Shown: positions 60,818-64,000 of the stretch, in pieces
Layout: each line of letters opens with the position of its first letter
Numbering within the stretch: the first letter of the stretch is position 1
Source of the DNA: UBA2166 sp964463965
Lineage (GTDB): Bacteria; Nitrospirota; Nitrospiria; Nitrospirales; UBA2166
Assembly (NCBI GenBank): GCA_964463965.1
Contig: CAYXED010000001.1
Span: forward strand, 310,001-374,000
Length of the DNA stretch: 64,000 nt
Direction: 5' to 3'
The notes under the pieces: generated by a model
Told to the model about the DNA's origin: nothing
The model's database searches: none
What the model saw: the letters and a program-made list of their open reading frames with translations, nothing else
Translations under genes and position numbers: made by a program

Positions 60818-62574
60818 CGCTCTTCTCCTTCGTGAACACTATCTTCACGGACTTCCTGAAGCTGCCCACCAAATTCATCTAAAAGCATGCGAACTGATGG
60901 ATCTGTAAGAGTTTGATCATGCAAATCTTGTTCATGTTTTTTATGTTTCTCTTGAGTTAAGTCTCCAATTGTCTTAACTGGATCAGGAGACTTTGTAAGA
61001 CGAACAAATTTCAACTCAATTGGCCTTCCACAAACTGATTCACACACCTTCTGTACATATCGCTGATTATCCTCACGAGCCATCACTTCACGACACATAT
61101 CACGGCTTTCTGAAAACCCTATCAACACAATCCCATTTTCAACCTTAATCGGAGCACCCGCCTCAAGGTACGTCGCAAGATTAGGTTTCTCTCTGCCCAC
61201 TCGCTCAACAAGATCTGTCCAGTCAATCGTAAATGTTTCACCAACCCGTGTCTTTTTATCCTCCGAAACAGCCTGAGGCTTAAGAGGTTTTGGCGATTGC
61301 CCGCGGCGGGCAGCCATTTGATCCCTTGAAGGATTCCCTTGAGACCTCCTTTTCGAAGCCTCGAAATCCCTACTTGGCGGAGACGGTTGCATGATAACCG
61401 ATGAGCCCTTTGCACGCGAGACTTCCTGGCGTGTTGTTCGCTTGGCATCCATCTCCGCATCTGAATCGTCGCGAGAACCTGCCAACAGTTCAAGCTTGCA
61501 TATTTTGATCACTGCCATTTCCAAGACATAATTTCCAAATTCAGTATGCCTAAAACTATCTTGCGTGTGGATTAAAGTATCAAAAATCTCCTGCAAGTTT
61601 TCCACAGTTAAAGCTTTGATCGCTGCCTCTCCATCCCTATCTAACACCTCCGATGTATTCAGGCGAGAGAGCGAACTTGGAGACACTTTCATCACAATCA
61701 GTGCTCGCACATCCTCAATGAGATCACACAAAAAACGTGAGAGGTTCCCTCCTTGATCTCCAACAGCCCAAACCACTTCAAGCGCTTTTGCGGCATCCCG
61801 GGCTACCACTGCCTGAATCATTTCTCGTCGAAGTTCAGAAGGAATATTTCCAAGGACAATATCCACATCAGAATCCTCAACAGCCTCCCCAGAAAATGAA
61901 ATAACTTGATCAAGAAGACTTAACGCGTCTCTCAAACTTCCATCGGCGGCATTTGCAATCGTTTGTATACCACGATCACTCATTGTAATGGTCTCTTCAG
62001 TCATAATATGGCGTAAATGATCGGCAATCGTTGTAACCGATAATCGGCGAAACTGAAACGTCTGGCAGCGTGACAAAACCGTTTCCGGCAAAGACTCTCG
62101 TTCTGTTGTTGCAAAAACAAAAATTACGTGAGCAGGTGGCTCCTCTAAAGTCTTCAAGAAAGCATTAAATGCAGCCTTTGAAAGCATATGAATTTCATCA
62201 ATAATATAAACACGGCGCCTGCCTGTTGTAGGAGCAGTAACCATAGCCTCCTGAAGCTGGCGGACATTCTCAACACCTGTCTCTGTTGCAGCATCAATTT
62301 CAATGACATCAAACGAATGCCCTTTTAAAATTTCTATACAACTATGACATTCCCCACACGGAGCTGGCGTTGGGCCACGATCACAATTTAGTCCCTTAGC
62401 CAAGATTCTGGCCACCGTTGTTTTTCCTGTCCCTCGCATACCAGAGAATAAGTACGCATGCGCAACACGTTGTTCTTGAATTGCGTGCGTTAAAGTTTGC
62501 ACCACGTGGGGTTGCCCTACCACATCAGAAAACACCATAGGGCGCCATTTTCTTGCTAAAACTTGATAATCCAT
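60814..62574 (-). CDS. dnaX: DNA polymerase III subunit gamma/tau
   Basis: Clamp-loader ATPase. The start at ATG 62574 gives the family opening 'MDYQVLARKWRPMVFSDVVG'. A frame running upstream to 62796 would include the SRP RNA and tRNA and is rejected. It is 586 aa. Walker A is 'GMRGTGKTTVARILA', the zinc module 'CGECHSC' follows an earlier Cys, and DEAD-like 'IIDEIHMLSKAAFNAFLKTL' lies at Walker B. Only the long tau-like form is evident. Confidence 0.97.
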   Translation of the reverse strand: MDYQVLARKWRPMVFSDVVGQPHVVQTLTHAIQEQRVAHAYLFSGMRGTGKTTVARILAKGLNCDRGPTPAPCGECHSCIEILKGHSFDVIEIDAATETGVENVRQLQEAMVTAPTTGRRRVYIIDEIHMLSKAAFNAFLKTLEEPPAHVIFVFATTERESLPETVLSRCQTFQFRRLSVTTIADHLRHIMTEETITMSDRGIQTIANAADGSLRDALSLLDQVISFSGEAVEDSDVDIVLGNIPSELRREMIQAVVARDAAKALEVVWAVGDQGGNLSRFLCDLIEDVRALIVMKVSPSSLSRLNTSEVLDRDGEAAIKALTVENLQEIFDTLIHTQDSFRHTEFGNYVLEMAVIKICKLELLAGSRDDSDAEMDAKRTTRQEVSRAKGSSVIMQPSPPSRDFEASKRRSQGNPSRDQMAARRGQSPKPLKPQAVSEDKKTRVGETFTIDWTDLVERVGREKPNLATYLEAGAPIKVENGIVLIGFSESRDMCREVMAREDNQRYVQKVCESVCGRPIELKFVRLTKSPDPVKTIGDLTQEKHKKHEQDLHDQTLTDPSVRMLLDEFGGQLQEVREDSVHEGEER

Positions 62575-62587
62575 CACATGTAAGAAA

Positions 62588-62688
62588 AGGGCCAGGTGAT
62601 CCTGCGGCACCCAAACATCACTGTTTACCGCTGCTTCCTTCCGGACCTGACGGGGTTCACAGGTGCTCGTCGCACAGGGCCCAGCCCT
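62588..62688 (-). ncRNA. ffs: Small signal recognition particle RNA (4.5S, bacterial)
   Basis: On the minus strand the conserved Ffh-binding helix 8 is intact ('GTCAGGTCCGGAAGGAAGCA'). The ends pair ('AGGGC' at 62688 with 'GCCCT' at 62588), and a run of T follows at the 3' end. The length of about 101 nt fits the short bacterial form. It lies 13 bp upstream of the dnaX ATG and just after tRNA-Ser(GGA). Exact ends are estimated from pairing. Confidence 0.93.
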
Positions 62689-62712
62689 AGCTCTGTTATT
62701 GAGTCCAACAAA

Positions 62713-62802
<90 letters not shown>

Positions 62803-62869
62803 TTCTGACGCTACTCATAACATCCAACTACTAATGATACCACAGCACCGAATGAAAATTGGGTTGCGG

Positions 62870-62959
<90 letters not shown>

Positions 62960-62964
62960 TCAGG

Positions 62965-63471
62965 CTATATTGAACCAGGAATATTGCTCACAGCTTTTGG
63001 AGTTTGTTGCTCTCTACAAGTCCGGAAGAACGATTGAAGCATTACCCGGCTTTCATGCTCACAAACTCCCCTTTCCACTACTACACGATGATTCAAGCGT
63101 GGCTCCTCTGGTATGTTAAAGACAGAGCCACAAGCTCCTGCCTTTGGATCCTCTGCGCCAAATACAAGGCGAGTAATCCTCGCATGCACAATAGCGCCAA
63201 CACACATCACACAGGGCTCAAGCGTCGAATACAAAGAGGTCCCATTCAACCGCCACACCTGTAACTTTTCAGCTGCTCTCCGAATAGCAACAAGCTCAGC
63301 GTGTGCAGTAGGGTCCTGCCAAGACTCTCTAAAATTATGAGCCTTTGCAATAACCTCATTTTCATAGACAAGTACTGCAGCAATTGGCACCTCTCCCCGT
63401 GAAACCGCACATTGGGCTTCCTCCAAGGCTAGACGCATATAGAGTTCATCCTGAGCACTTGAAGTTATCAT
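62965..63471 (-). CDS. tadA: tRNA-specific adenosine deaminase TadA
   Basis: Deaminates A34 to inosine in tRNA-Arg(ACG). The zinc and proton-transfer residues are in 'TAHAELVAIRRA' and 'LEPCVMCVGAIVHARI', followed by 'RLVFGAEDPKAGACGSV'. The ATG at 63471 gives 168 aa; a TTG at 63498 could add nine residues and cannot be excluded. Its stop is 5 bp from the tRNA-Ser(CGA) 5' end, so gene and tRNAs probably share a transcript. Confidence 0.95.
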   Translation of the reverse strand: MITSSAQDELYMRLALEEAQCAVSRGEVPIAAVLVYENEVIAKAHNFRESWQDPTAHAELVAIRRAAEKLQVWRLNGTSLYSTLEPCVMCVGAIVHARITRLVFGAEDPKAGACGSVFNIPEEPRLNHRVVVERGVCEHESRVMLQSFFRTCREQQTPKAVSNIPGSI

Positions 63472-63640
63472 CGGAAATTCAGAGTAACAATCCCCCAAAA
63501 GCCCGTCAAGACAGGAGATTAATCATTTAGTTGATATAATCAATCCCCCCATTATGTGGGGTTAAAAACCATCTTTTACCGATAAAATCACCCAATTACA
63601 TACCTTCATTACAACTCCAATTCATTTTCCTGCGCACAAA

Positions 63641-64000
63641 CTACTGAAGAAGCTTGATAAGATCCAAATGCTGCATGTACGTCGCCTGCATCATTGCCGT
63701 TAAGCCTCCCTTACTCCTTAACGTCCTGTCAGCACCGTACTGAAGTAACATAGTAACAACATCAATGTGGCCACCACCAACCGCCCAAATGAGCGGTGTT
63801 TCTCCAGCATCATCTACTTGATCTACATCCACACCGTGATCCAATAAAGTTCTCACAGTTAAAACGTGCCCACGGGATGCTGCCACAATAAGAGGTGTTC
63901 GCCCATCACGCAAACGAGTCCTCAGGTTTGCACCTTTGTAAAGAAGCAATTCCACAACATTGGCATGTCCGGCATATGATGCGGCAGTAAGTGCCGTCTT
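63641..64000 (-). CDS. Ankyrin-repeat protein, 5' part beyond window edge
   Basis: The frame is open to the right edge. The visible 119 C-terminal residues form three to four ankyrin repeats ('KTALTAASYAGHANVVELLL', 'GRTPLIVAASRGHVLTVRTL', 'GETPLIWAVGGGHIDVVTML', 'GLTAMMQATYMQHLDLIKLL'). Internal GTG starts are not the true start, because the upstream codons continue the repeat pattern. Whether it has a signal peptide is unknown. It is the third ankyrin gene in this window. Confidence 0.88.
   Translation of the reverse strand, partial: KTALTAASYAGHANVVELLLYKGANLRTRLRDGRTPLIVAASRGHVLTVRTLLDHGVDVDQVDDAGETPLIWAVGGGHIDVVTMLLQYGADRTLRSKGGLTAMMQATYMQHLDLIKLLQ

Noticed and set aside
61251..61260. 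TAAAAAG run in dnaX as a programmed frameshift site for a gamma form
   Set aside because: The slippery site is imperfect and the -1 frame has no early stop, so a short gamma product is not indicated.
63545..63565. CCCC...GGGG hairpin between tadA and the ankyrin gene as a terminator
   Set aside because: The stem is only four to five pairs and lacks a clear T-run; it may be chance.

Overview
The window is one stretch of chromosome from a Gram-negative bacterium of moderate, slightly AT-rich composition. The Gram-negative reading rests on an outer-membrane porin, an Mla-type ABC pair and several lipoproteins. The phylum cannot be fixed from the sequence alone. The mix of glnB/glnD next to a bbp2-type porin and a NifA-family activator, thiC with a Thi4-type thiazole synthase, and glutamine-dependent NAD synthetase would suit a Nitrospirota-like or other deep-branching chemolithotroph lineage, but that is a low-confidence inference. 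There is one 100-N gap (3847-3946), and it looks artificial.

Layout. (1) 1-7948, minus strand: nitrogen-signalling block. It reads nickel/cobalt permease, nadE, a GAF/AAA+/HTH sigma-54 activator, a porin with a good sigma-54 promoter, a small secreted ORF that may be a remnant of an ammonium transporter, glnB, and glnD running off the left edge. (2) 8361-12958: a DUF423 membrane protein, a divergent MlaE/MlaF-like ABC pair with degenerate ATPase motifs, recG, and divergent rpmB. (3) 13049-32353, minus strand: an uninterrupted str-S10-spc-alpha ribosomal superoperon from rpsL to rplQ. A consensus sigma-70 promoter precedes it, adk is missing between secY and map, and groES is appended directly after rplQ. 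(4) 32672-37812, plus strand: tRNA-Gly, an ankyrin protein, msrB, a very large M1-M28-PDZ secreted peptidase and an MTH1187-family thiamine-binding protein. (5) 38474-44345: a TPP riboswitch with promoter and terminator, then thiC, thi4, a glycosyltransferase, a degenerate receiver protein, a YgfZ-type folate/Fe-S protein and a small membrane protein; an RRM protein lies divergently upstream. (6) 44360-52399: an accessory zone rich in lipoproteins and repeat proteins (YVTN propeller, Sel1, ankyrin). It also holds tRNA-Arg and a visibly GC-richer fused MFS/spermidine-synthase-like gene. (7) 52489-63471, minus strand: dut, a glutathionyl-hydroquinone reductase, a GGCT-like protein, gltD, gltB, ybaB, dnaX, the small SRP RNA, two tRNA-Ser genes and tadA. 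(8) 63641-64000: a truncated ankyrin gene.

How the parts fit. PII (GlnB), its modifying enzyme (GlnD), glutamate synthase (GltBD), a NifA-like activator and a sigma-54-promoted porin point to nitrogen-responsive control of envelope uptake. ThiC, Thi4, the TPP riboswitch and the MTH1187 protein form a thiamine module; its Thi4 has His where the suicide enzymes have Cys. The 44-52 kb zone holds the least explained genes. No CRISPR array, phage or insertion sequence was seen.
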